Origin: Ardenticatenaceae bacterium
GTDB taxonomy: Bacteria; Chloroflexota; Anaerolineae; Promineifilales; Promineifilaceae
Reading direction: 5' to 3'
Assembly (NCBI GenBank): GCA_020634495.1
Contig: JACKBR010000064.1
Location: 1-27,300 of the forward strand
DNA: 27,300 nt
A model generated the notes under the pieces. That model had not been told where the DNA came from. It saw only the letters and a program-made list of their open reading frames with translations, and made no database searches. Below are positions 8,474 through 16,859 of this stretch, piece after piece. Made by a program: the position numbers and the translations under genes. Position 1 is the first letter of the stretch, and each line of letters starts with the position of its first letter.

Positions 8474-9367
8474 ATGATGCAACGGAAAATCTTTTTAACT
8501 TTGTTCTTTTTAATTGGTGGGGCGGCTGTCTATTGGGGAAGCATAGAACTGCCCACAGTGTATGGTTCTGCAGCCAACCAAACGATACCAACCAGAACGC
8601 CAACCCCGCCGCCAGCAACTGCCACCAAATCAGGTGGTGGCGGTAACGACCCCGCGCCAACAAACCCTCCTCCTGCGCAAGCAACGTCTACCGCAACCTC
8701 TACGTTGCTGCCTGTAGAAATTGCGCCCACGCCGGTTGGTGGTTTTTTGCCGACGGCCGTTCCTTGCGGCAACAGTCCCACCATCCAAACCTTAGGAGCC
8801 ACCAACGTGCGCAGCGGCCCAGGTTTGGAATACGAGGTGATTGGTGAACTCGTCTATTTGGAAGTTCGCTACATTGTGGGGCGAGCCGAAACGGCCGAAT
8901 GGTGGCTAATCCAGTTCAACAATGGCCAGTTTGGCTGGGTGGCCGATGCAATTGTGCTGGTGCAGGGCTACACTCCCATTGTGCCCATTGTAGAAGCGCC
9001 CCCGCTCAACGGCGGCACGCCCACGCCTGGCCCGGCCTGGAATCCGACACCCATTCCGTTTTGCACCGTCACCCCAGTGCCAACCGGCACGCCCACCGCA
9101 ACAGCAACGGCCGTAAGCAGTGAGTCTGTCGTTGAGGAAGCGGCCACAGAAACGCCAGCACCAACCGAACCAGCCCCGACAGAAGTGCGCCCCACCGACA
9201 CGCCAATTGTGCAGCCAACGGCCGTTCCCCCTCAACCAACCACCACGCTTGCCGCTACTACAGACGAACCGCCCAATGAGGGGGGTAGTGGCGGCCTCAT
9301 TTTGCTTGCCTTGGGTCTTGTTTTGGGTGCGGGTATGCTCTTTTACTTCTGGCGACGGAACGGCTAA
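8474..9367 (+). CDS. Bacterial SH3 domain surface protein with Thr/Pro-rich linkers
   Basis: A 297-residue protein with an N-terminal hydrophobic segment (residues 6-22) acting as signal peptide or anchor. A T/P/A-rich linker follows, then an SH3b domain at about 106-165 (T-N-V-R-S-G-P-G, then W-W-L-I-Q and G-Q-F-G-W-V). A second long Thr/Pro/Val linker with repeated T-P-T-P and T-A-T-A-T leads to a C-terminal Gly-rich helix near 271-293 ending W-R-R-N-G. This is an extracytoplasmic protein held by a C-terminal membrane anchor. SH3b domains often bind cell-wall or glycan ligands. The linkers look like glycosylation targets, which fits the neighbouring glycosyltransferases (inference). It starts seven bases after the DUF4012 stop without a clear ribosome site. 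Confidence 0.83.
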   Translation: MMQRKIFLTLFFLIGGAAVYWGSIELPTVYGSAANQTIPTRTPTPPPATATKSGGGGNDPAPTNPPPAQATSTATSTLLPVEIAPTPVGGFLPTAVPCGNSPTIQTLGATNVRSGPGLEYEVIGELVYLEVRYIVGRAETAEWWLIQFNNGQFGWVADAIVLVQGYTPIVPIVEAPPLNGGTPTPGPAWNPTPIPFCTVTPVPTGTPTATATAVSSESVVEEAATETPAPTEPAPTEVRPTDTPIVQPTAVPPQPTTTLAATTDEPPNEGGSGGLILLALGLVLGAGMLFYFWRRNG

Positions 9368-9375
9368 CAAGAGCA

Positions 9376-10770
9376 ATGGCGGTCAACTCCCGCGCCAAAC
9401 AATTTTTTGCCTTTACCGTCTTTATCGTGCTGGCCTCGTTAGACAATGCCGCTGCGGGTGTTTTGCCGCCGCTGTACGCCATCATTGCCCGCGATTTGCA
9501 GGCCAGTGACGCGGCGTTGGGATCGGTAACGGCCGTTTATATCCTTATCGTAGCCATCGCCGCCGTGCTGTGGGGCTACCGTGGCGACCAAAAAAGTAGA
9601 AAACCCCTTCTGTTTTGGGGCACGCTGGTTTGGGTCACCGCCATGCTGCTCACCACTACCGCCCAGAACTTCACCCAATTTTTACTGTTTCAAATGGGAA
9701 CGGCCGTTGGCGTCGGCGGCATTAGCTCCTTGGGCTTTAGCGTGGTGAGCGATCTGGTGCCCGCCCACCGGCGCGGGCTGGCCCTGAGTTTGTGGAGCGT
9801 TTCGCAAGGCATTGGCACGTCGCTGGGGGCGCTGCTGGCCGGAACCATCGGCGCTTATGATTGGCGCTTTCCCTTTTGGATTATTGCCGCCGCTGGCCTG
9901 CTCTTTGCTGCCCTCTTTTTGTTCACCCGCGAACCGCTGCGGGGGCAGGCGGAACCTCAGCTCCAACCCCTGTTTGCCCAGGGCAAACGGTATGAGTTTC
10001 GCATCAGCCGGGAAGATATCGGCCGAATTTTGCAGGGCGCTTCTAACCGCTGGCTGCTGCTGCAAAGCTTTTTCTACGCCCTGGCGTACGGGTCTACCGT
10101 CTGGATTCCGCGCTGGGCCATTGCCCGCGTGCAGGCCGAGGGCTACACGTTGGAAACAGCCACCATTGTGGGCAATTTGATTATTGCCTTGTTAAGTTTG
10201 GGGGGATTTACGGCCGTACTTTCCGGCCACCTGGGGGATCGATGGGAGCAGCGCAGCGGTCAGGGTCGCGCCAAATTAGCCATGATTGGGCTGCTGGTCT
10301 CCGCCCCCCTGTACGTCTGGCTCTACTTCATTCCCTTTCGTAACTTGGCCTTGCCAGAACCGGCCAGCTTTTGGGAATTGGCTACGGCCGTTTTAGTCGC
10401 GTTCCTCAACAATGGCTGGGTCATTCTGGCATTTGTGGTGGCCTTTACGGCCGTAACCTTCCAATCAGCCGATCCGCCCAACTGGGCCGCCATGATCACC
10501 GATGTGAACCTGCCCGAACATCGCGGCACCGTCATCGGCCTTAGCCGCCTGTTTCGGGCCGTGGGTAACGCCATTAGCGTTTGGCTGGCTGGCTGGCTGT
10601 TTGCCAACCTCACGGGCCGCCTGCCAGAACCAACAAATTATGCCGTTGGCCTTTCCATCTTCCAGGCATTGGTTCTCCCAGCGCTGCTGTGCTACATCTT
10701 TCTGCAAAAATTTATCACGAAAGACAAGCAAGCTGTGGCCCAACTGCTGGCGAAACGCGCCCAAACCTGA
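9376..10770 (+). CDS. Major facilitator superfamily transporter
   Basis: A 464-residue protein with about twelve hydrophobic helices and the MFS loop motif between helices 2 and 3 (W-G-Y-R-G-D-Q-K-S-R-K-P, a form of G-x-x-x-D-R-x-G-R-R). A second copy of the motif, S-G-H-L-G-D-R-W-E, lies in the C-terminal half. A long cytoplasmic loop near 195-215 separates the halves. The substrate cannot be read from sequence. It begins eight bases after the SH3 gene and closes the envelope cluster. It also lies 161 bases before the GntR regulator of the amine locus, so a role in amine import is possible, but a separate transcript seems likely. Five ACGGCCGT palindromes lie inside it, mostly read as Thr-Ala-Val. 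Confidence 0.88.
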   Translation: MAVNSRAKQFFAFTVFIVLASLDNAAAGVLPPLYAIIARDLQASDAALGSVTAVYILIVAIAAVLWGYRGDQKSRKPLLFWGTLVWVTAMLLTTTAQNFTQFLLFQMGTAVGVGGISSLGFSVVSDLVPAHRRGLALSLWSVSQGIGTSLGALLAGTIGAYDWRFPFWIIAAAGLLFAALFLFTREPLRGQAEPQLQPLFAQGKRYEFRISREDIGRILQGASNRWLLLQSFFYALAYGSTVWIPRWAIARVQAEGYTLETATIVGNLIIALLSLGGFTAVLSGHLGDRWEQRSGQGRAKLAMIGLLVSAPLYVWLYFIPFRNLALPEPASFWELATAVLVAFLNNGWVILAFVVAFTAVTFQSADPPNWAAMITDVNLPEHRGTVIGLSRLFRAVGNAISVWLAGWLFANLTGRLPEPTNYAVGLSIFQALVLPALLCYIFLQKFITKDKQAVAQLLAKRAQT

Positions 10771-10874
10771 TGCGCCCTATTGGGGTCGATTAACTTCTCA
10801 CCTCAGCCATCAACCAATCCCAAACCAAACCCTTGCGCCACACTGAACGTGTGTTACCATTGCGCCCAAGTTGA

Positions 10875-10893
10875 GATATATCACAGATATATC
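10875..10893. promoter_or_regulatory. Candidate operator for the GntR/FCD regulator
   Basis: Two copies of GATATATC, itself a palindrome, are separated by ACA, forming a 19-bp dyad 38 bases before the regulator start. FCD-type GntR proteins bind short AT-rich dyads, often in their own promoter, so autoregulation is a reasonable guess. I did not find a second copy in front of the methyltransferase gene. Confidence 0.4.
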
Positions 10894-10931
10894 AATCACA
10901 TTGTTGCGACTCAGCTCGCGAAGAGGGAAAA

Positions 10932-11627
10932 ATGAGTGCACATGGTGATGCGCAGCGATCACTTAGTGAACAGGCTTACGAGCAGATCAGGCAAAGGATT
11001 GTCACCCTGGCTCTGGCACCGGGTGCCGTTGTAGATGAAGCGGGTCTGCAAAAAGATTTGGGACTGGGCCGCACGCCAATCAGGGAAGCGCTCAAGCGGC
11101 TGGAGCTGGAACGACTCATCACCATCATCCCCCGGCGCGGCATCTTTGTCACCCCCATCAATTTAACCGATCTCCAGCGTCTATACGAAGTTCGGCTCAG
11201 TCTAGAATGTTTGGCTACCGAATTGGCTGCGCAGCGGGGAACGGCCGTTCACTGGCAAGAAATGGCTCAAGTCCTTGGCCAAATTGGCCAGCCCGACCGC
11301 ATCTCCCCAGAACAACTTATCGCCGTTGATGAAGCGTGCCATCGCATCATTTACAAAGCGGCCGACAACCAATTCTTGGAACAAACCCTCATGGCCTTGT
11401 TTCCACTTAGCCTGCGCATGTGGTATGTGGCTCTGGCCAAACTGGGCGACAAAAAAGATTCTATTATTGAATACAGGCATATTGCAGAACATCAAGAAAT
11501 TATGGTCGCTCTGAAAGCGGGAGCGGCCGAAGAGGCCGCTTCTTTGATGCACTGTCACATTGAAGCCTACCAGCAATACATCGAAAACATTATTTTAGGC
11601 AAATCTGCCCAACTACTTGCCGCCTAA
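10932..11627 (+). CDS. GntR-family (FadR/FCD) transcriptional regulator
   Basis: A 231-residue protein with an N-terminal winged helix (about 10-75) carrying the GntR signature (L-G-x-G-R-T-P-I-R-E-A-L-K-R-L at 44-58, then P-R-R-G-I-F-V). A C-terminal all-helical FCD domain shows the expected metal-ligand set D133, H137, H187 and H209. FCD regulators usually sense organic acids or amines and repress catabolic operons. It faces the MttB-family gene on the same strand, 120 bases upstream, so it probably controls the methylated-amine locus (inference from position). The start has GAGGG seven bases upstream. A small hairpin (TTCTCCC at 11660-11666 with GGGAGAA at 11673-11679) follows, without a T-run. 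Confidence 0.93.
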   Translation: MSAHGDAQRSLSEQAYEQIRQRIVTLALAPGAVVDEAGLQKDLGLGRTPIREALKRLELERLITIIPRRGIFVTPINLTDLQRLYEVRLSLECLATELAAQRGTAVHWQEMAQVLGQIGQPDRISPEQLIAVDEACHRIIYKAADNQFLEQTLMALFPLSLRMWYVALAKLGDKKDSIIEYRHIAEHQEIMVALKAGAAEEAASLMHCHIEAYQQYIENIILGKSAQLLAA

Positions 11628-11747
11628 TTTGCCACGCAGCCAAACAGTCTGAGCAGGCATTCTCCCCACATTGGGAGAAACCTGGCTCCCTTAACCACTA
11701 GCGGATTCCCGCAGATTGCTAAACTTTTTTCGCAGGAGGTACCGTCT

Positions 11748-13280
11748 ATGAGCCGTGATAGACGACAACGCCGGGTAAGTCGCCGCGACCGCAGCCAAAC
11801 TGATCCTGGGGCAACGGCCGTTGCCAAAATTTCTCAACCTGTTAGCACCCTCCCCACCTACGAACTCGTCAACGACGAAGGCCTCGAAAAAATCCACAAC
11901 GCCTCCCTGGAAATTTTGTCCGATGTGGGCATCGACTTTTATGACGACGAAGCCCAGGCAATCCTAAAACAGCATGGCGTGCGGCTAGAAGGAGACACCG
12001 CCTTCTTCGATCGGGAAATGATTGCCGAATATGTGGCCAAAGCCCCCAGCCAATTTACCCAACTGGCCCGCAATCCAGAAAGAAATGTGGTGATTGGCGG
12101 CAACCACCTCTGCTTTGCCCCCGTCTATGGCCCGCCGTTTGTGGTAGACATGGAGCGCGGCCGACGAGAAGCCACCCTGGAAGATTTTCGCAACTTTGTC
12201 AAGCTCACCTATCAGAGCCCCTGGCTGCACCACTCCGGCGGTACGATTGTGGAACCGACCGATGAACCCACCCACACCCGCCACCTGGACATGGTGTACA
12301 GCCACATCAAGTACAGCGACAAACCTTTCATGGGTTCCGTTACCTCCGCCGCCAACGCCGCCGACAGCGTAAAAATGGCCGAAATCCTGTTTGGTGCAGA
12401 AGAGATTCGCCAGCAGCCTGCGCTCCTCTCGCTCATCAACATCAGCAGCCCGCGACGCCTGGATGACCGCATGTTGGGTGCGCTAAAAGTGTATGCCAAA
12501 GCCCGCCAGGGGCTCATCATTACCCCCTTTCTTTTCTCTGGGGCGATGGCTCCGGTGGGCGTGGCCGGTACGCTGGTGCAGCTCAATGCGGAATCTCTGG
12601 CGGGCATCGTTTTTACCCAAATGGTGAATCCCGGTACGCCCGTGGTGTACGGCGCTTTCCAAACCAATATCGACCTGCAAAGCGGTGCGCCCGTGTTTGG
12701 TTCGCCGGAAAGCCAGATTGCCCTGTACGCAGCCGCACAGCTGGCCCGCAAGCACGGCCTGCCCTTCCGCAGCGGCGGCATGTTTGCCAGCAGCAAAATT
12801 GCCGATGCCCAGGCCGCCTATGAATCGGTGATGGTGATGCTGCCCGCCGTGCTGGCGCGGGTAAATTTTGTGCTGCACGCTGCCGGTTGGCTGGAGGGGG
12901 GTCTGGCTGCTGGCTATGAGAAATTTGTGATGGACAATGAGCTGTTGGGCATGTTCCACAAATTCGTTCAGGGTTTGGATTTGTCGGAAAACGGCCTGGC
13001 GATGGAATCTTTGCGCACGGTGCCGACGGATGGGCATCATTTAGGCACGCCGCACACCATGCAAAATTTCCGCCATGCCTTCCACCGCTCCGACTTTTTT
13101 GATTACAACTCGTTTGAGCAGTGGCGGGATGAAGGGGGCATTACGGCGATGGAGAAGGCAAACGGCCGTTACAAAAAACTCCTCCGCCAATACCAACCCC
13201 CAGACCTCGACCCAGCCATCGATGAAGCGCTGCAAGCCTTTATGGCCAAGCGCAAAGAAGAGATTAAACCGGAATATTAG
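11748..13280 (+). CDS. MttB-superfamily corrinoid methyltransferase (non-pyrrolysine)
   Basis: This 510-residue protein of the trimethylamine methyltransferase family (PF06253) folds as a TIM barrel. Family members move a methyl group from a quaternary or tertiary amine to Co(I) of a corrinoid protein. The frame has no internal amber codon. Where I align the pyrrolysine of archaeal MttB (before S-S-K-I-A-D-A-Q), the residue is Phe346. Such members act on glycine betaine (MtgB), proline betaine, carnitine and similar compounds rather than trimethylamine. The dehydrogenase next door favours glycine betaine to dimethylglycine (inference). An AGGAGGT seven bases before ATG at 11748 secures the start. 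The first 15 residues hold eight Arg, an unusual basic extension before the conserved region near residue 35. Confidence 0.93.
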   Translation: MSRDRRQRRVSRRDRSQTDPGATAVAKISQPVSTLPTYELVNDEGLEKIHNASLEILSDVGIDFYDDEAQAILKQHGVRLEGDTAFFDREMIAEYVAKAPSQFTQLARNPERNVVIGGNHLCFAPVYGPPFVVDMERGRREATLEDFRNFVKLTYQSPWLHHSGGTIVEPTDEPTHTRHLDMVYSHIKYSDKPFMGSVTSAANAADSVKMAEILFGAEEIRQQPALLSLINISSPRRLDDRMLGALKVYAKARQGLIITPFLFSGAMAPVGVAGTLVQLNAESLAGIVFTQMVNPGTPVVYGAFQTNIDLQSGAPVFGSPESQIALYAAAQLARKHGLPFRSGGMFASSKIADAQAAYESVMVMLPAVLARVNFVLHAAGWLEGGLAAGYEKFVMDNELLGMFHKFVQGLDLSENGLAMESLRTVPTDGHHLGTPHTMQNFRHAFHRSDFFDYNSFEQWRDEGGITAMEKANGRYKKLLRQYQPPDLDPAIDEALQAFMAKRKEEIKPEY

Positions 13281-13307
13281 TTTGAAGGCACATAAAATAT
13301 TTTCAAT

Positions 13308-13376
13308 TGTCATGCTGAACGAAGTGAAGCATCCCTAATACCTTCAAAGAGATTCTTCGCTGCGCTCAGAAAGACA
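13308..13376. repeat. REP-like imperfect inverted repeat, copy 1
   Basis: The left arm (13308-13336, TGTCATGCTGAACGAAGTGA onwards) and the right arm (13348-13376, containing GATTCTTCGCTGCGCTCAGA and AGACA) pair imperfectly over 29 bases. It lies between the MttB-family gene and the dehydrogenase. The right arm recurs almost exactly at 17934-17960. Elements of this wording (GTCATGCTGAGCGAAG ... CTTCGCT..GCTCAGA) are dispersed in many environmental genomes. Confidence 0.7.
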
Positions 13377-13399
13377 AAATTAGGAAGGAGTTTTCCAAA

Positions 13400-15916
13400 A
13401 TGAGTGATTTACCTAAAAAAGCAAAAATCGTCGTCATCGGCGCGGGGATTGTGGGCAACAGCCTGGTTTACCATCTGGCCAAACACGGCTGGAAGGACAT
13501 TGTGCTGCTAGACAAAGGCCCCCTGCCCAACCCCGGCGGCTCCACCGGGCACGCTTCCAACTTCATCTTCCCCGTGGACCATTCCAAAGAAATGACCATG
13601 ATCACCCTGGACAGCGTGCGCCAGTACAAAGAGCTGGGCGTTTTTACCGAAAGCGGTGGCATCGAAGTGGCCCGCACCGACGAGCGCATGGAAGAGCTGC
13701 GGCGGCGCATGGCCTCAGCCAAATCCTGGGGCATTGAATCGCACCTGCTCACCCCGGACGAGGTAGAAAAGCTGGTGCCTTACCTCGACAAAAGCATCAT
13801 CAAAGGCGGCTTTTACACCCCCAGCGTCGGCGTGGTCGATTCCCTGCGGGCCGGCACGCTCATGCGCGAATACGCCATGAACAAAGATGCCTTAACCGTT
13901 TTCCCCAACACAGAAATTGAAGATTTGGTGGTGAAAAAGGGCAAAATCAAAGCCGTCAAAACCAATCGAGGCAAAATTAAAGCCAAATATGTGATGATCG
14001 CCTGCGGCGTCTGGAGCCCGCGCATTGCCGAGATGGCCGGAGCCAACATTCCGCTAACGCCCGCCGTCCACCAGATGATCAGCGTAGGGCCGCTGGCGCT
14101 GATGGAAAAGACCACCAGCGAAATTGAATATCCCATCGTGCGGGACATGGACACGTTTTGTTACGAGCGGCAAAATGGCAACGACATGGAGGTTGGCTCC
14201 TACGCCCACCGCCCCATTTTGATGGACGCCAACGACATTCCTTCCATTGAAGAATCGGCCATGTCCCCCACCGAGCTGCCCTTCACCGAAGATGATTTTG
14301 AGCCACAGCTGGAGCAGGCGCTGGAGCTGATGCCGGAAATTCTGGGCGACGAAAAGGCGGGCATCCGCCACGCTATCAACGGCCTGCTCTCCTTGACGCC
14401 CGACGGCGCACCCATCATTGGCGAAACGCCAGAAGTCAAGAATTTGTGGTCGGTGGCCGCTATTTGGATTAAAGAAGCGCCTGGTTTTGCCAAAGCGGCC
14501 GTTGAATGGTTCACGCACGGAGCCTCAGAAATTGATATTCACGGGACAGATGTGGCGCGGTTTTATGATTACGGCCGTACCAAACACCACATCAACGCCC
14601 GCACCTCCGAAGCATTCAACAAAACCTACGGCATCATCCACCCCCGCGAACAGTGGGCTTCCAACCGCAACGTGCGTGTCAGCCCATTTTACATCCGTGA
14701 AGTGGAGCTAGGCGCGGAATTTTTTGAGACGGCTGGCTGGGAACGGCCGCAATGGTACAACAGCAACGCCAGCCTGCTGGATGAATACAAAGACAAAATT
14801 ACGAAACGGCCGCACGAATGGGACGCGCGCTGGTGGTCGCCCATCAGCAACGCCGAACATTTAGCCATGCGCGACCGTGTCGCCATGGTCGATCTCACCG
14901 CCTTTGCCCTGTTTGACGTGCAAGGCCCCGGCGTGGTCGATTACATCGAAAAGATGGCGGCCAACAAGATGGACGTACCCGTGGGACGCGGCGTTTACAC
15001 ACCCATCCTCAACCCGCACGGCGGCTTCAAGTCCGACCTCACCATTTTGCGCCTGGCTAAAGACAAATACCGCATCGTCACCGGCGGCAGCGACGGCGGC
15101 CGGGACAAAAAATGGTTCAGCGACAACCTGCCCAAAGATCGCTCCGTCACCCTGACAGACGTCACCTCCGCCATTTGCACAGTGGGTTTGTGGGGGCCAC
15201 ACGCTCGCGACGTCTTGCAATCGGTCACTGACCACGACGTTTCCAACGACGCATTCCCCTACAGCACCGTGCAAAGCTTCATCGTCAACGGCATTCCCGT
15301 GACCGCTTTCCGCATTTCCTACGTGGGCGAGCTGGGCTGGGAGATCAGCACGGCCATGGAACACGGCCTGAAATTGTGGGATACGCTCTGGGAAGCGGGT
15401 CAAAAATATGGCATCGTCCCTGTCGGGATCGGCGTTTACGGCACGACTGGCCGCCTGGAAAAAGGGTACCGGCTGATGGGCAGCGAGCTGGAAGGCGAAT
15501 ACACGCCCATCGAGGCTGGCTTAGAGCGACGGCTGGTGAAAAAGGCCAACTTCATCGGTAAAAAAGCGTACCTGAAAGCACGCGAGGAAGGGCCAGCGGC
15601 CATTTTGTGTACGCTCACGGTGGATGACCACACCTCGGCCAGCGGCATCAAACGCTACATGAACGGTGGCGAACCCATCGTGACTCCAGACGGCCAGCGC
15701 ATTGTGGATAGCAAGGGACGGTCGTCTTACGTCACAACTGCCGGAGCGGGGCCATCGGTTGGTAAGCACCTGCTCCTGGCCTACCTGCCGCCCAATTTAG
15801 CCAAAGAAGGCACCAAACTGGCCGTCGAGTACATGAACGAACGGTATCCGGTCACCGTGGCCGTGGCTGGCAGCCGCCCGTTGTTTGATCCGGATAATGA
15901 GAGAATGAAATGCTGA
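13400..15916 (+). CDS. Dimethylglycine/sarcosine dehydrogenase-like flavoprotein with GcvT domain
   Basis: An 838-residue enzyme with three parts. A DAO-type FAD domain (about 9-375) has the dinucleotide motif GAGIVG at 14-19 and G-S-T-G-H at 47-51, where H51 matches the histidine that binds FAD covalently in mammalian DMGDH. A linker domain follows, then a folate-binding GcvT domain (about 480-740) and its C-terminal barrel. Such enzymes oxidise N-methyl groups of dimethylglycine or sarcosine, pass the C1 unit to THF as methylene-THF and give electrons to ETF. The etfBA genes follow directly, strongly supporting ETF as acceptor. It would take over the tertiary amine left by the MttB-family enzyme. 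AGGAAGGAG lies about ten bases before the start. Exact substrate is not provable from sequence. Confidence 0.9.
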   Translation: MSDLPKKAKIVVIGAGIVGNSLVYHLAKHGWKDIVLLDKGPLPNPGGSTGHASNFIFPVDHSKEMTMITLDSVRQYKELGVFTESGGIEVARTDERMEELRRRMASAKSWGIESHLLTPDEVEKLVPYLDKSIIKGGFYTPSVGVVDSLRAGTLMREYAMNKDALTVFPNTEIEDLVVKKGKIKAVKTNRGKIKAKYVMIACGVWSPRIAEMAGANIPLTPAVHQMISVGPLALMEKTTSEIEYPIVRDMDTFCYERQNGNDMEVGSYAHRPILMDANDIPSIEESAMSPTELPFTEDDFEPQLEQALELMPEILGDEKAGIRHAINGLLSLTPDGAPIIGETPEVKNLWSVAAIWIKEAPGFAKAAVEWFTHGASEIDIHGTDVARFYDYGRTKHHINARTSEAFNKTYGIIHPREQWASNRNVRVSPFYIREVELGAEFFETAGWERPQWYNSNASLLDEYKDKITKRPHEWDARWWSPISNAEHLAMRDRVAMVDLTAFALFDVQGPGVVDYIEKMAANKMDVPVGRGVYTPILNPHGGFKSDLTILRLAKDKYRIVTGGSDGGRDKKWFSDNLPKDRSVTLTDVTSAICTVGLWGPHARDVLQSVTDHDVSNDAFPYSTVQSFIVNGIPVTAFRISYVGELGWEISTAMEHGLKLWDTLWEAGQKYGIVPVGIGVYGTTGRLEKGYRLMGSELEGEYTPIEAGLERRLVKKANFIGKKAYLKAREEGPAAILCTLTVDDHTSASGIKRYMNGGEPIVTPDGQRIVDSKGRSSYVTTAGAGPSVGKHLLLAYLPPNLAKEGTKLAVEYMNERYPVTVAVAGSRPLFDPDNERMKC

Positions 15917-16007
15917 TCAGTGCTTAGTAATCAGTAGGTCGGTAATCAGTAGGTCAGTTACTGATTACTGAATACTGATTACTGAATACTGATTACCGAA
16001 AAAGGTG
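15914..16007. repeat. Heptamer-repeat hairpin, family A (TTACTGA type), junction 1
   Basis: The spacer between the dehydrogenase and etfB is almost wholly heptamers: TAATCAG/TAGGTCG units on the left and TTACTGA/ATACTGA units (15958-15999) on the right. The two sides are reverse complements and can fold into a long imperfect hairpin. It starts at the stop codon and ends at the ribosome binding site of etfB. Confidence 0.8.
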
Positions 16008-16012
16008 ATCAG

Positions 16013-16771
16013 ATGGAAATCTTAGTATGCGTCAAGCGCGTGCCCACCACCGGGGCCAAAATTGTGCTCACGGAGGATGCCCGGGCGATTGAGACGCGCA
16101 ATTTGGGCTTTACGATTAGCCCGCACGAGGAATGTGCCGTGGAAGAGGCGGTGCAGCTGGTGGAAAAGCACGGCGGCAGCGTGACGGTGCTAACCCTGGG
16201 CAGCCCGGAAGCCACGCAGCAAATTCGGGATGCCATGGCCGTCGGTGCGGACAAGGGCATTTTGCTAGAAACGGCTGGTGAAGAGTGGGATCCGGTAGCC
16301 ACCGGCAATGCCATTGTGGACGCCATCAAAGCGTCGGGCAGCACCTTTGATTTGCTGCTTTTTGGTAACGAAGCAGCCGACAGCGGCGATTACCAGGTGG
16401 GCGTGCGCGTGGCCCATGCGCTGGATGTGCCCTGTGTGACGGGAATAAAGGGATTGGCGATTGAGGGAGATACGGCCGTTGCCAAACGAGAAGCTGGCGG
16501 CGGCTTTGAAATTTACGAAATCCCGCTGCCAGCCGTCATCACCGTCAAAGAAGGGCTCAATTTGCCCCGTTACCCGTCTGTACCCGGACGGCTGCGCGCC
16601 AAGAAAAAACCCTTGGAGACAGCCACGCCGGAGAGGAACGGCGGCGGCCTGGAAATGGTAAAGCTGGTGACCCCTCAAGAGCAGAGCAAGTCGGCTGAAG
16701 TGCTTGGGTCTGGGGTTACGGCCGTTCCAAAGATAGTTGAGTTGCTGCGGGAACTGAAGTTTATTGAGTGA
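16013..16771 (+). CDS. etfB: Electron transfer flavoprotein, beta subunit
   Basis: A 252-residue protein of normal EtfB length. It starts with M-E-I-L-V-C-V-K-R-V-P and contains the AMP/FAD-binding signature (G-N-E-A-A-D-S-G-D-Y-Q-V-G) near residue 118. It also has the EtfB hallmark V-K-E-G-L-N-L-P-R-Y-P-S-V-P-G-R near 177. With EtfA it forms the soluble heterodimer that takes electrons from dehydrogenases, here presumably the dimethylglycine dehydrogenase-like enzyme just upstream, and passes them to the quinone pool through ETF:quinone oxidoreductase (not in this window). AAGGTG lies eight bases before the start. It is co-directional with its partner across an 88-base repeat hairpin. Confidence 0.96.
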   Translation: MEILVCVKRVPTTGAKIVLTEDARAIETRNLGFTISPHEECAVEEAVQLVEKHGGSVTVLTLGSPEATQQIRDAMAVGADKGILLETAGEEWDPVATGNAIVDAIKASGSTFDLLLFGNEAADSGDYQVGVRVAHALDVPCVTGIKGLAIEGDTAVAKREAGGGFEIYEIPLPAVITVKEGLNLPRYPSVPGRLRAKKKPLETATPERNGGGLEMVKLVTPQEQSKSAEVLGSGVTAVPKIVELLRELKFIE

Positions 16772-16840
16772 AAAGTGATAAGTGAAAAAGTAAAAAGTGG
16801 TGCACTCTCTCACTTTTCACTTTTTACTTTTCACTTTCTC
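16766..16840. repeat. Heptamer-repeat hairpin, family C (AAAAGTG type), junction 2
   Basis: The left side (16766-16799) reads GAGTGAAAAGTGATAAGTGA and similar units. The right side (16811-16838) is its reverse complement in CACTTTT/TACTTTT units. The loop is about ten bases. The element starts at the etfB stop codon and lies before the true etfA start. A longer open frame through the right arm (from 16797) encodes only repeat sequence and is not believed. Confidence 0.8.
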
Positions 16841-16859
16841 CCATCGAAGTGAGAACGAA

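Noticed and set aside
9376..10770. MFS protein as the betaine importer of the amine locus
   Set aside because: It is not a recognisable BCCT or ProP-type betaine carrier and is packed against the envelope cluster, so no substrate is claimed.
13278..13280. TAG at the end of the MttB-family gene as pyrrolysine readthrough
   Set aside because: The protein is already full length at this TAG, and an in-frame TAA follows four codons later. No pyl genes are seen.
15914..16007. CRISPR array in the dehydrogenase-etfB spacer
   Set aside because: The repeats are 7-base units without unique spacers and fold on themselves; no cas genes are nearby.
16797..16859. Longer N-terminus for EtfA
   Set aside because: The extra codons are the right arm of a repeat hairpin, and EtfA proteins begin at the ATG at 16860.
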